Below are positions 49,587 to 60,828 of a stretch of 64,000 nt of DNA, in pieces. A model generated the notes under the pieces. It had not been told where the DNA came from, did no database searches, and saw nothing but the letters and a program-made list of their open reading frames with translations. The DNA lies in assembly GCA_022661535.1 (NCBI GenBank), contig JAKULF010000017.1, forward strand, positions 248,001-312,000. Reading direction: 5' to 3'. Position numbers and translations under genes: made by a program. How positions within the stretch are numbered: position 1 is the first letter of the stretch; each line of letters begins with the position of its first letter. The stretch comes from Eutypa lata (Eukaryota > Ascomycota > Sordariomycetes > Xylariales > Diatrypaceae).

Positions 49587-50720
49587 CGTGTTTGATTCTT
49601 TTATCCGTCGCAGAAGGGATGCCTCCTAAGTAGCAAGAGAACTAATGGGAGGGGGGTTTGGTAATTTTACAGTCCAACGTCACGAATGTTTGTGGGTGCG
49701 TTGTCTTGAATAAATGTTTCCTCTCCCTTTTTGCCTTTTGGGATGGGAGGATCAAATAGTGCCACCAACAGTAGTTAGTTAGCTACTTATGTGGCAAGAG
49801 AATGGTTGTAAAAATAGAGATAAAAGGTGTGGTTTAGAGATCATTCCACATGAGCGAAGATTCGATTGATGTATATAAGAACTTCCAAGCACCTAAGTTA
49901 GACGCGCAGATGATTAAACCTGAAACGATCGCCTAGTCTTGTTAGCTGCACGTATTCATTCTTTGACGTCACATGTAGGATTATGTCCAAAATGATCATT
50001 CCGTGCCGCTTCCAATTGCTGGCGGTATAAACTGGCAGGAAATTTCAATGCGAGGAAAAACGGTTCGTAAGCTTTTCATAAGCTTTCAGTTCTAATATCA
50101 AATTGGGATGTTTGGGGGCAAGTTACATGTATGTGCTCCTTCGGGTCGCACGAAGGCCCAACAGCATTCTCATGCAAATACAGGGGAAAGAAGGATGGAC
50201 ATAACAAGCAGAAGCTCATTGCGTATAGCAGGCTGTCTGACGCCATCGCTTCCAAATCCTGAACAGGAGTAATAGAGTGTATACAGTATCATCTCTAAAG
50301 CAGTGTATGTAGGCATCATAGTATCTACTACATTTAATAGCAACTTCTCGGCCTGGGACATCAATTTCGCACTACATAACGTGGAATAACTAACAACTAG
50401 AATCCTCATTTCTGCCACAGTTCATCTTGTAGTCATCGCCATCTATTTCAGGGGATTATGACGTTGATGATCAGCATGTTGGTGTTGAACCTGACAAGAA
50501 GTTGCTTTCTCAACAACTGTTCCCAAGCACCCGCGCGAGTTCTATCAATATCTTGTACAATTTTTAGAGCAATGCTCTCTTTTGTTTTAATTTTGGCTCG
50601 GCCACATTTAAGAAGGCCGATACAATCGTGTATAAATAGCAGTTTGCACATTATGAAGCATCTACAGACTTCTTCATTCTTTCGACAAGCCAATTCTTTT
50701 CCACCAGTTTTCTGACCATC
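49587..50720. other. Divergent intergenic region
   Basis: Separates the leftward ankyrin gene from the rightward secreted-protein gene. A strong TATA-like site is at 50631-50638 for the latter. No other gene is recognised. Confidence 0.55.
50631..50638 (+). promoter_or_regulatory. TATA box of the large secreted-protein gene
   Basis: TATAAATA, 83-90 bp upstream of the ATG at 50721, matching a short leader. Positional inference. Confidence 0.6.
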
Positions 50721-53446
50721 ATGTATCAATTCAAGGGCTTTGTGGCCTTTTTCGTCTTGTTCTTCGGGGTTTGGCCTGCTTCTGGATTACAGAACACCCC
50801 TAAGAAACTTTCCTTTCGATCTGTCACTGCGTTCTCGAATTCCACTTCTGTCACTCCGTTCCCAAATTCCACTACTTCGACTGCAGCTCCCTCTTTGACT
50901 TCTACAGAAGAAAGCTCGCCTACGGGTCTTGGTTCAACTACTAGTCCTGGATCATATGCCGATCCTAGTTCATTTACCACTTCTGACTCAACTACGACAT
51001 GGGGTAATAAGCTCTCGTCGTATACAGATCTACCCCCCTTTACCGTTCCTACGGGAACCATAACTACGGGTCCTGAAGAAACTTCTGAAGCCGTAAAGGC
51101 AGCTCCTATCTTGTGGTACCTTTGGCAAAAGAAGTCATTACTTCAGGACGAAGATCACAAGCAAGAGTATATCGATGATGTGAAGAAGAGCCGGGATAAT
51201 TTCGTAGCATTATTCAATCAGTTTGAAACCAAACCCCCCTCCATGCCGGAGTGCCAGAAGACATCCCTGAACAAGAGGAGTCTGATATCAGGAATTATAA
51301 ATACCTTCAAGAGCGCAGTGGATTTGATCAGCTGTGGTGTGGATGTTCTCAACAACCTAGTGGATTCTGTTGAAAAGATCGAGCCCCCAATCTCTGTGGT
51401 CGATATTCTTACCGACACTTTGAAAGACATTGGTGATGAATTAGAAAAGGAAAATGACGAGCCCACCTCTACCACAGAAACTTTCGCCTCTTCAACAAAA
51501 TATTCTTCATGTACGACAAGCTTTACAAAAACATGGGAGAGTGTCCTTTGTGCCGTCACTGCTGCTTCATCAGCAAACAACAAGCGGCAGGATCAATCAT
51601 GTACCACTCAAATCTACAGCACCGTCACAGGATGCAGTGCAGTGGACTCGACTGTTACAAGCACTACAACTACAACCCCTGGAGTGAAGCCAACACCGCA
51701 GTGTAGCTTTGAGAGTTGCGGTACTGGATCAACCTGCCCAGTCCAGAAGCGTGGCCTTGAGAGGAGACGACCCAACCGCGTCACACAGCCTGAAGATTAT
51801 TCCTGGGCTGGCCCCGGGAACTATGGAGGAAATAATCAGAACTTCATGGCGGGAGAGGTAGCGATAGCTTACGATTTTGTGGACCATGACGACCCCTTCA
51901 CTCGAGCCGTCAAACTCGATATAGGTACTACGTCTAATTACCTCTTCTTCACCAAAAGCCCTGGCTCTCTTGCTGTAGCTGGTCTCTACGGTTGCACCAG
52001 TGTCATAGCCGTATCGAAACGGGGTGCATGGGCCAGCCATATGTGGGAAGTTCCCAGCTTTACACATTCTTACTTGGACCCTGCACCACCTAGCGCCCAA
52101 GAACAGCTCGACATATTTCGTCAACAAGTCCTCAACGCTTTACATTCGAGTAATGGGGTAAACCACTTGTTCTCCCTTGCGGAATTGAGGGATTCGTCCG
52201 CAAGTGAGTATCTGCTCTTGTCGCATATTATGGACGATGATGCAGACCCTCGCGTCTTCATATTCACTCCGTACAAGCGTGCAGACCCAGGCACTCCTGA
52301 TTATAACAATGAGTTTCCAGTCGACCTGCCAGAAGCGTGGGGTGAAGACGACGGCATCCCCTCGAAAACCCAACAAATCGAGAACGAGGTCAAAGCTATC
52401 TTCAGCGCTCCTAACGGCTTCAATGTCCCATACGAGAAGATTATCTACGCCCCTCGACAATGGGGGAATCCGGACGAACCAGAGGACTTAAGCGATAGTA
52501 AGTCGAAAGGCCTCCCGCCAGCTCCTGTCATGCCTGAAAATTTTCATCAGAGATAATACTAACACCATATGTGTAAGATACTTATGATTCACACCGAGGA
52601 AAAGTCCTTGTACAGTACCAGCCCCCTACAAATTGCCGTCAAAAGGCTTCTTGGAGAATCTGGTTCGAGGGACATGAATTACAAGACAACCATCAGGCAG
52701 AGTGGCTTCCTCTTAGAGGGCAAGTGGATACCAGCAACCAAGACGTTGTCCGCCGCCAGGACTCTACAAGCCTGGCTGCTGAGTGTCCTTTGCCCTCAAC
52801 CCCATCTACGACCCCGTCTTCAGTCCCATCCTCCACTACGTCCTCCACTACGTCCTCCACTACATCTTCAACGAAGCCCTCTTCCACAAAGCCTCCCCCC
52901 ACGGAAACCTCCACCCCAGAACCACCACCAACACCAACAGTGGTCATAATGCCCTTAAAACTATTCGACCAAAAGTGCCACAACGTAGGCGATTTCCCCG
53001 GCCACGCGGACCTGCACTGGGACACGCAGGAAGCGGAAGCGAGGGTCTTCAGCGGCCGGACAGACGTGCCCGAGAACCTTTCCGCCTCATCGGAACCCTA
53101 TGAGACGGATTACGCGGACAACCACGACATCTCGTACGCCTACTCGATAAAGTGGATCGATGGGTGCGTGACGGAAGCGGAAGAGCAGAACTGGCACTTT
53201 CCGCTGGGAACCGATAACACCGACGTTAACGCCGATGGGCTGCTTAGAGGTTGTTTTACGGATTGTAAGTTTCCTTCCGCCTTTCTCGTTACTTTACTTC
53301 ATTTTCGAGAATACATATGTAAAGAGAGGGACGAAGATAGAGAAGAAAGACAAAATTTAATAACTGTGATAATAGGCAACAACGAAGGTGTTGGTGGGTC
53401 AAGGCAAGTTGGATGTTTGGAATATACGTACACCGGTGGGAAGTAA
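50721..53446 (+). CDS. Large secreted multidomain protein, function unknown
   Basis: Three exons, 50721-52497, 52578-53264 and 53376-53446, give 844 aa. Intron 1 has a GTAAGT donor and a perfect TACTAAC branch site 14 nt before its AG. Residues 1-23 are a signal peptide; 30-120 a Ser/Thr-rich stalk; 128-245 a helical region; 340-590 a domain containing GLYGCTSVIAVSKRGAWASH (422-441); then a second Ser/Thr/Pro stalk with TSS-type repeats; and a C-terminal domain of about 130 residues with Cys pairs. Dibasic KR sites at 185-186, 288-289 and 343-344 could be Kex2 cleavage points. The central domain resembles uncharacterised modules seen in fungal secreted proteins, but I cannot name it. Intron 2 is 111 nt, open and in frame, so its retention would add 37 residues. 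Confidence 0.82.
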
Positions 53447-54051
53447 AAATACGATACCCTTGAATTTCAGGATTCGATTGACTCCAGCTTGTATACAAGC
53501 AATGGGAATGTATGATTATTATTTTCGTTTGATAATTGAACGGTGTATTTTGAAGCTACACTGCAATATATCACGTAGGAGAGTGTATCGGTTATTTTGG
53601 TAGCTACTTTGTTAGGATTTGCTTGCTGCTTGCTATTATAGGCCATTAATAGAACATTGCACAGTTCCTTAAAGTAGATCTACAGTACCATAGAAGCATG
53701 AGTTCGACCCTACAAAAAATGTCAAATACAGGGAATGCCAGTAATGAAACCTGTGTTCCTGTGCCACTACTATCTTCACGGCATCGTCCCGGGGTCTAAC
53801 TGTACAATTAACCATAGGAACCTGATAAAGCTAGGCAGATATTACCAGTCTACAATTGTTAATAGATAGTGCCACTCGGGATTACCATAACGATGGGAGT
53901 AAAGCAAACCACTTCCTTTTATTAAAATTGACGACCAACAGAAACGCCATGCAAGTAACCATCGAGTCCTATATATCGGTTCCCGCAGGGCCCATCCACG
54001 ACTGCATAGGCTCCTCCATTTGCCTCCAAATATTCCATTCCCTTCCAAATG
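53447..54051. other. Convergent 3' region
   Basis: 3' UTRs of the secreted-protein gene and of the leftward ankyrin gene. Nothing else is recognised. Confidence 0.55.
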
Positions 54052-54966
54052 TCAGTGCGGAAGATTGCGCTCAACGAAAAGCCGCAGTACCTCTCCATCC
54101 GGAAGATTCCTCGCCAGCACACCCGGGGTCAAATCACCTGCATTCCGAATCGCAGCATCGGCGCCCATCTGGAGAAGAGTTCCGACAACAGCCACATTGC
54201 CGTCCATGACCGCCAGGTGGAGCGGGGTCTGTCCGCTCATATTCTGGACGTCTAGACTGGCGCCCAGGCCGTAGAGGTCCCAGAGAGCAGAGAGACTCGC
54301 CGTTTTCCTAGTAACGAAGTGCAACGCGGTGCAGCCGAAGAACCCCCTCGAATCGATCTGCACGCCCCGGTCTACCAGGGCCCGGATGAATCGCGTATCA
54401 TGGGCGCGTGCGGCGAGGTGGATAGGCCCGTCGTTGCTAATTGTCTTGGCGTTCAGGAGACAGCGGCGCAGGTTCGTCTCGTTGGTGAACATGGTGTCCG
54501 AGAAGTAGTATTCGAGGACCTCTGGTGTCGGTTGTCGTGGTTAGTAAATTTGGACGTGAAACATAGATAGACAAACAAGCAAACAAAAAGGCATGAATGG
54601 TAGGTATCATAGTGAATAAAATGAATTGGGCTAAGGAAAGCAAATTTACCTTCACGCTGGTGCTGAGCTGCGACGTGCAGCAGAGTGACATTTTCTGCGT
54701 CTTGGACTTGGGCGATGATGCCTCCTTTGGAGTGTCCCTCACGCTGAGCAATCTCCTCGATTCTGGCGTCGAGGCGCTCTATTAGATCAGAAGGCCGGAT
54801 GACACTTCCTGATCGCACGAGGCTGAAGAGCTCTACGACTTCGGCGGAGGTCACGTTAGGACTGTAGCTGTCTTGGCTTTGGCTGCTGCTATACGGAAAT
54901 ATATTAGATTGTTGTTAGAAGAAGAAGACGAAGAGAAGATAGTTCGACTTACCTATGAGAAGACAT
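54052..54966 (-). CDS. Short ankyrin-repeat protein
   Basis: Three exons, 54966-54953, 54888-54650 and 54521-54052, give 240 aa. The tiny first exon (MSSHS) joins in frame to a Ser/Gln-rich stretch, then a short helical region (AEVVELFSLVRSG...RLDARIEEIAQREG). Ankyrin-like units follow (NVTLLHVAAQHQREGEVLEYYFSD; GPIHLAARAHDTRFIRALVDRGVQI; CTALHFVTRK...; GQTPLHLAVMDGNVAVVGTLLQMGADAAI), ending in NLPDGEVLRLFVERNLPH. No signal peptide. Same strand as the ankyrin gene 4.5 kb to the left, but the N-termini differ and I see no close sequence identity, so recent duplication is not supported. Confidence 0.85.
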
Positions 54967-55929
54967 TTTGGTAGCTACTTAGACGATGTGAGAAGCTTAG
55001 GTGGTTGAAGTTATCAGGGTATAACAATGCTCAAACAGATAAGTTATTGTTGTTGTCGAGAAAGGATCATTCTGTTGAAGATGAAGGCAGTTATAAATAG
55101 ATAGAGATGGAGAATGAACATGTCTAGTGGACAATGCATAATATTAACAATAGGTTGCGGTTGAAGTAATATTTATGACATTAAAATCGAGTGAATGTCT
55201 AGTACCTGTTGATAACACCTTCATATTGGTAGGTACTCAACAATGTGAATATGCGTTCTAACTATGGAAGGCTATGCCCCGTTAAGAAGTCTAGTAGAGC
55301 ACTACAATACTAAGATTGTAGTAGGAATTAGAAGACTTGTTTGTGAGTCCAGTACTCTCTAGCTAGGCCAACTACTGGAAATGGAGCTGCAAATGTCCAT
55401 TGTTTTATTTACAGGGCATTATTCTCATTAACCGAGGGAACTCATTGTTGTCAGAGGGTGTAAGGTAATATTGTTCCTCGTATTACTTACATATCGTTTG
55501 ATACAGCAAAGTCAGTTTGGGGGTCAAGTGAATAGCCAAGTAAATACACAAGTAAACAACCCACTTGGATAATTTCAAGTCACTATCTGTATAATCCTTC
55601 ACATCATATTATAACATAGTCAACTGTTTTGCACGATGAGGGCGTTATGTTCATAAGGCATTAACCTATTTTCCGCAAGTAGTACCACATACCCTTTGCT
55701 GTAGAATGCTTGTATCAATCTTTTATTCAAGTAATTGCCCACGTATTTCTATTGGCAATAGTAATTAAACCTGGCATGAAAATAAATGACTTAGCTATTT
55801 AATATTGTTTTTGGTTGTCCTATGTAAAATATTTCATGTGGATGGTTAAGGAGCACATTAATAATTATGGGGCAAGCCATTGGTCCATGATGGGGTTATG
55901 TACCAAACTAGTTGCGAATTTAATCACCA
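54967..55929. other. Spacer between ankyrin gene and tRNA
   Basis: Upstream of the leftward ankyrin gene. TATAAATA lies on the plus strand at about 55092-55099, which on the gene's own strand reads TATTTATA, a weak TATA candidate about 125 bp from its ATG. Otherwise no features. Confidence 0.5.
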
Positions 55930-56027
55930 GCCCGCATGGCTCAGTGGTAGAGCGTCTCACTCGTAAATCACGTGACTTTTACTGCAAGTAAATGAGAAGA
56001 TCCTTCGTTCGATCCGGAGTGTGGGCA
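55930..56027 (+). tRNA. tRNA-Thr (anticodon CGT) with a 26-nt intron
   Basis: Folds by eye into a cloverleaf. The acceptor GCCCGCA pairs with TGTGGGC plus discriminator A; the D stem is GCTC/GAGC; the anticodon stem TCTCA/TGAGA frames loop CTCGTA-A with anticodon CGT at 55962-55964; the T arm CTTCG/CGGAG surrounds TTCGATC. The intron, 55966-55991, lies one base 3' of the anticodon, the standard position for nuclear pre-tRNA introns. Mature length is 72 nt without CCA. It would read the ACG threonine codon. The T-arm sequence doubles as the Pol III B box. Confidence 0.93.
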
Positions 56028-56041
56028 AGTTAAACTTATTC

Positions 56042-56045
56042 TTTT
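56042..56045 (+). terminator. RNA polymerase III T4 terminator
   Basis: TTTT 15 nt after the tRNA 3' end, with further T runs just beyond. Confidence 0.6.
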
Positions 56046-58822
56046 GTCATTTTGTTCGATTTGTTGGATTTACTTTTTTTATTAGTAATGTCATTCACTC
56101 AGTTAAAGAGCAACCCTTAACGGGATAAATATATAGATAGGTACACTATACAGATTGCATAGCCCTCAATACCCAAACCAGGTCATTGTTGCAACTTTGG
56201 CCTGTTTATTAGTAGATTTCTTTGATACCTCCATGTCCTCAACATAGGCATCAGTGTGAAGGTAATTGTACTATTTTGTCAGAATATTCTGTGTGGCTTT
56301 TTATTTGAATGTCTATGGAAACGCTAAGATCTCATGTACGGCGGGACATTATGCGGTTATCAAGTTACAATATGTGAAGGAAACTAAAATGCTGTATATA
56401 ACTAGTATTTACGCACTGATTTGTTTCAAGTGTTGCTATTGAGGTCAATTCGAGGTCATTCTAAGTCTGTGAAAAGATATGTTATACTTACGTACATGGG
56501 CTGAATTTGACGAATTAAGAGATTCCTCCTGATTCTCGTTGTGGTCTTTCCCGATTGGTGGCTTTATTACTCTGCAGAACATTGTCTAACACCGTGCATC
56601 GAATCAACTTCTGACCACCACTGGCCGGTACAATCTTGAACCGCGATGATCATACATACAAGTGCTGAACTGTGAATTGGATCATGCCTAAATTACTTGA
56701 TAGCGGGTTATCAAAACAGATATCAATTTTGTTCCGAAAGCTATGATACCCTTGGGCATACCCTTGAGCAAAAAACCCAGCTGTAATTCATTAGGATCGA
56801 GAAAAGAAACTGAAGTTCCAAAAATACTACAAGAATAACTATATATGCCTAGCTGATAGACTTCTTCTTGGACTTGGCGGATGGTTTTGTTGATGCATGG
56901 AATGCCTTCTTTGCTAACATGTATACAACAAGCTTTTGGTATTTTCATCATATGTATGTATGTTGGCTTGAATAGGTACGAAAGGATAAGCTGAAAGTGG
57001 CATCGTTTTTAATCTAACATGACATGTGAAGTGTCGATATTTTAAGCCGCGTTGCGAAGGAGGTACTTCTGTAGGCCGCTCGGACTTCAACCCTATCTAT
57101 CATCTACATGCAAATTTCAGACGGCTCGCTCGGCCTACCTAGCTTCTCCGTTGCCGAGTGCCATTCCCGCGATAGCTGGAGCTGGGCTACTCTGGGCTGG
57201 TCATTAATTACTCACGTATCGTCTATTTCGGGGGTGTATTAATAAGTGAGACCAGGAGTAAGTGGGGATATACGACGCCGATCATTTCGTCCAAAGTCTT
57301 GAGTTGATCTTTGTTTCGTTCATCATATAGTTATAATATAGCTATACACGTATTAATATAGTTAGCCAATACTATGAATAGCTTCTGAGGAAGTCTACAT
57401 AGATATTCTGAACTTCGCGTTTCAGCACCTTCTAACTATCGAATGTTCCCTTGTAACTTTAACCAGGGGGTTCTGGGGGTTGGTACCGACCTGTAAAACA
57501 AGGGTCCTATAATACAGGCCCATTAGCTTTAACTCCTAGCAACGATATGATATGAGAATACCCGCATAGTGTGGAGTGTTGTGATTGGAGCAAAAACTCA
57601 ATTACATATTTCGCATGGTCAGTTAGTACGGAGGAGGGCATCATGGGTTGAAACTCGTCGCTTCGCGAGCTGGGCCCTAATGTTATCAGATTCGCAGGTG
57701 GGAAATCTGGCTACCTAGGTAGCTAGTGTCGGTAACATTTGCCTGAAGTCCATGTCGTGAAACCGAATTGTCAAACTACGAAGGGTTTGCCGATGCCCAC
57801 TTTGGTGGCGCTAAGCACCTGCATCTCGCTCGGTCGGGATTAGTGACGGGGGTCTTGAGGCCTAAAGGGGTAACCCCTACTTACAAGGTTTATACAAGAA
57901 TTGGGGTCCACGAGTTGAATACCTGGTTGAAAGAAGAGCTAGTGACGAGCAAAGTTAGAAATTAAAAAAATTGCTTGGGAATAAAATATTTGACAAATAG
58001 TCTGTAAACATATGATATGTACGTCTCAGATACTTCATTACTCGCATGAGAAAAGCATAGTGCAGCACATATCAATGGTGGTAGGTATTTACCTTAATCT
58101 CTCGGATCGCCCTAACCGAGCTAACAGGGATCATGACAGCGACGGCGCACCGTCAAGACCTGGATCCGAATAGCCAAGTAAATTACTTGCAGAAGAGCCT
58201 CAAGATGGCGCAAGATGGTGCCGTCAACAACGCTAGACATCCCGACTCAAGAGTCAAAGGAGGCAAAACCACATGGGATGCGCTCTTTAATGATCCACAG
58301 GACCCGTGTTATACCATGCGCTGGTCAAATCTTATACACATGCATGTACATTCACTCCCCCTGCACCAGCGCCTTCTCATACTGAAGTCTAGGGGAAAGG
58401 GGGTTTCAGCCAAGACTTTAACCTCAGATGGGGGCATTCGAGGCTTGTTTTTCTCACTCTGACCAATGACAACTGGCGCGCCGTAAACCAGGTCACGATG
58501 GCGCCTCATGCTGGGAGCCATGGTTCATGAGCTGATCCTATGGAAATCCGTTTCTATAAGATTGCCTGCTTCCCGCATTCATCTGGTTCTTGTTTCTTCT
58601 CATTCCCATCCCAACACAAGCAGCCAACCCATCAACTCACATCTCTTGTGTCCTTTCTCCTACAGCTGGGCTGTATTCCATTCTTTGTTCAATACTTTTT
58701 TAGTTTTTAAATCCACCATTACCGTTTCGCCAGGTCGATTCAAGTGTGGAATTTACCAGAACATTCATTTCGCCAAATCTCACCTACCTACCCTTCTCAC
58801 CCCTCACCCACAAACCGCAACC
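56046..58822. other. Long stretch without a confident gene
   Basis: Two frames look somewhat protein-like but have no recognised motif and no splice partners: 57768-57965 (65 codons) and 58133-58462 (109 codons from an ATG, polar, with QKSLKMAQDGAVNNARHPDS). They could be gene relics. The last 300 bp is a C/T-rich leader or promoter for the secreted protein at 58823. Confidence 0.45.
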
Positions 58823-59353
58823 ATGCGTTTCTCTATCGCCATCATCACCGCCTTCGCGGCATCCGCGCTCGCCGCGCCCTCCGCCGACTCCAAGCTCCGC
58901 GACCTGCTGAAGAAGCGCCAGTCGGCCTTCACGCAGCAGTCGTACGACGACATCTCCATCTCCGGGGGCGTGGCGGGCAACGCGGAGCAGGAGGCGCTGG
59001 CGGTGTTCAGCTCGCTGGACATGAACAACCTGGCGGCGGCGACGGAGGCGGACATCGACTTCCTGGACTCGGTGAACGGGATCTGCAACGACGCCGAGAA
59101 GGAGGCGTTCAACCCGGCCATCGACGCGGCCGACGGCGAGGAGGCCGACGCCCTCCAGCGCGGCAAGATAAAGAACAAGGTCCTCAAGCTCGAGGCCACC
59201 ATCCTCCGCCTGATGATCGAGCAGGCCCAGGGCGAGGACGTCGCCGACGACATGGCCGCCGAGTCCAAGAAGCTCCAGAACAACATCTCCCAGGACGAGG
59301 ACGAGGCCGGCAACCCCTCTACCTTCTTGTCATTCGATGCTCAAACGGATTAA
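58823..59353 (+). CDS. Small secreted protein, function unknown
   Basis: Single exon, 176 aa; the frame remains open upstream to 58508. MRFSIAIITAFAASALAAP gives an obvious signal peptide and follows a C/A-rich leader with CAACC before the ATG. A KKRQ site near residue 31 may be a Kex2 cleavage point. The mature part is acidic and Ala-rich, probably all helical, with one cysteine only, so not a disulphide-stabilised effector. Exon GC content at third positions is very high, typical of highly expressed fungal genes. I do not recognise the family. Confidence 0.8.
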   Translation: MRFSIAIITAFAASALAAPSADSKLRDLLKKRQSAFTQQSYDDISISGGVAGNAEQEALAVFSSLDMNNLAAATEADIDFLDSVNGICNDAEKEAFNPAIDAADGEEADALQRGKIKNKVLKLEATILRLMIEQAQGEDVADDMAAESKKLQNNISQDEDEAGNPSTFLSFDAQTD

Positions 59354-59868
59354 GGAACTCGCTCTCTCTCCCTGCTGGGGGAGGAGTGAACTTGTGATAC
59401 CCACCCATCGGGGAACTTGTGATATTACGATAGGAGGAGGGCTGTGTGTATGTTAGCACTATGAGATTAATGTTGGATAATGGCATTTGAGTTTTCTGGA
59501 AATTTGTCTCGTCGCAGTGACCCAAGTGACATGTACTTTGACGGTGCAATATGCACTTTGAACCGTAATTGTAGTCAGACGGAATTCGATAAACAGGATT
59601 ATTGGCCCTATAGCCTCTAGTCGGTTATGTACTAAGAACGGCCGACTTGACATGGAAGTTGTGGCGGAGCAGCTGTTATGTTACATATGCTTCTCCATCT
59701 GATATCACATAGTATAGCTAGAGTCGAGTCACATTGTGGAAAGTTCATTGGTTCATCAACACGAAGCTTCAATTTTCTCGTGCAATATGGCTACGACAAG
59801 CATAATCCATTGATCAACGGTCTTCAACTACTGCCTAGAAGCCACCGTTGCCAACTATCACACCTTCT
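59354..59868. other. Convergent 3' region
   Basis: Between the small secreted protein and the leftward LPMO gene; probable 3' UTRs only. Confidence 0.55.
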
Positions 59869-60828
59869 CTAGCAAGTAAACACCTTCGGTCCCGGGGCAG
59901 TGTAAGAGGTCGGCACAGGGTAGTAGATGTTGATCAACAAGCCGGGGTCGTTGGGCGAGTCTAGCGATTCAGTTAGCATCCATAGATTGTTCAAGGGGTT
60001 ATATTTATATGAATATCAAGTGAAGAACACCCGACAGTGTGGTGTTGTATGAATGGAGAAGAATCACTTACAAGCGCCCGGGAACGACACGAGGCCGCTG
60101 GGGGTCGTGCTACCGCCACCAGTCACGGTAAGTTGAGCGCAGGAGATATAAGTCTGAGCGCCGCCGACCGAACCTGCGCTGTGCAAGGCGATGTGCTCGA
60201 CACGTAGGAGGTAGTCCCCAGCAGGGATGCAGGACGGGATCTTGGTGGTAACCTGTATAGGATATAAGCTTCTAGACTAATCCGATACCTAGCATAGATG
60301 GATCATCGTTCACGATGCTTGCTTCTGACTTACCTGAGCGGCACCCTGGCTGGGCCACGTCAATCCAGAGGGAGCGATGTTAGGTCCCTGAGAGAAGATC
60401 TTGAACCACACGGCGCCAGCCCCGTCCCAGGAGTCGGCAGTCTGGCCGGAAGGCACCTTCGCCATGTAGAACTGGAGAGTACCCGGGTGCGAGACCGACG
60501 ACTTGGCCGTGAAGCCAACGGTCGACCCGGCGGCCACCGTCATGACCTTGGCGCCCTCGTTTCCGGGCGCGAGCTGGTAGCAGCGGAAGGCGTCCGAGTT
60601 CACGTCGGTCACTGGCCCGTTGCTCTGGTAGTTGGTGGTCTTTCGAACATACTCCCAGTCTGCGGTCGTCTTGCCGTCCGCGACGAGCGCGGGGAAGGTG
60701 TCTGTTTGGGTTCCTTGTCAATATTTTTCTTCTTCATCGGAATTCAGTGTATAACGGGCGCATCGTATTCACTAACAGTGCGCATTAACGGCCGCAGCCA
60801 AAGCGAGAAGAGCTGCAACGACCTTCAT
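59869..60828 (-). CDS. AA9 lytic polysaccharide monooxygenase (GH61 type)
   Basis: Four exons, 60828-60777, 60701-60334, 60252-60072 and 59960-59869, give 230 aa. Signal peptide 1-16 ends in NA, so cleavage exposes His17 (HYTFPAL), the N-terminal ligand of the copper histidine brace. The second brace His is in [18 protein letters not shown], and the axial Tyr is in [13 protein letters not shown]. The C-terminal [20 protein letters not shown] is typical of AA9. There is no carbohydrate-binding module or linker. It acts extracellularly, oxidatively cleaving cellulose or related beta-glucans (family knowledge); regioselectivity is not predictable. Catalytic residues are intact. Intron 1 splits the codon right after the brace His. 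Confidence 0.95.

Noticed and set aside
48378..54966. The two ankyrin genes as a recent duplication flanking the secreted protein
   Set aside because: Different intron positions, different N-termini and no visible nucleotide similarity beyond generic ankyrin motifs.
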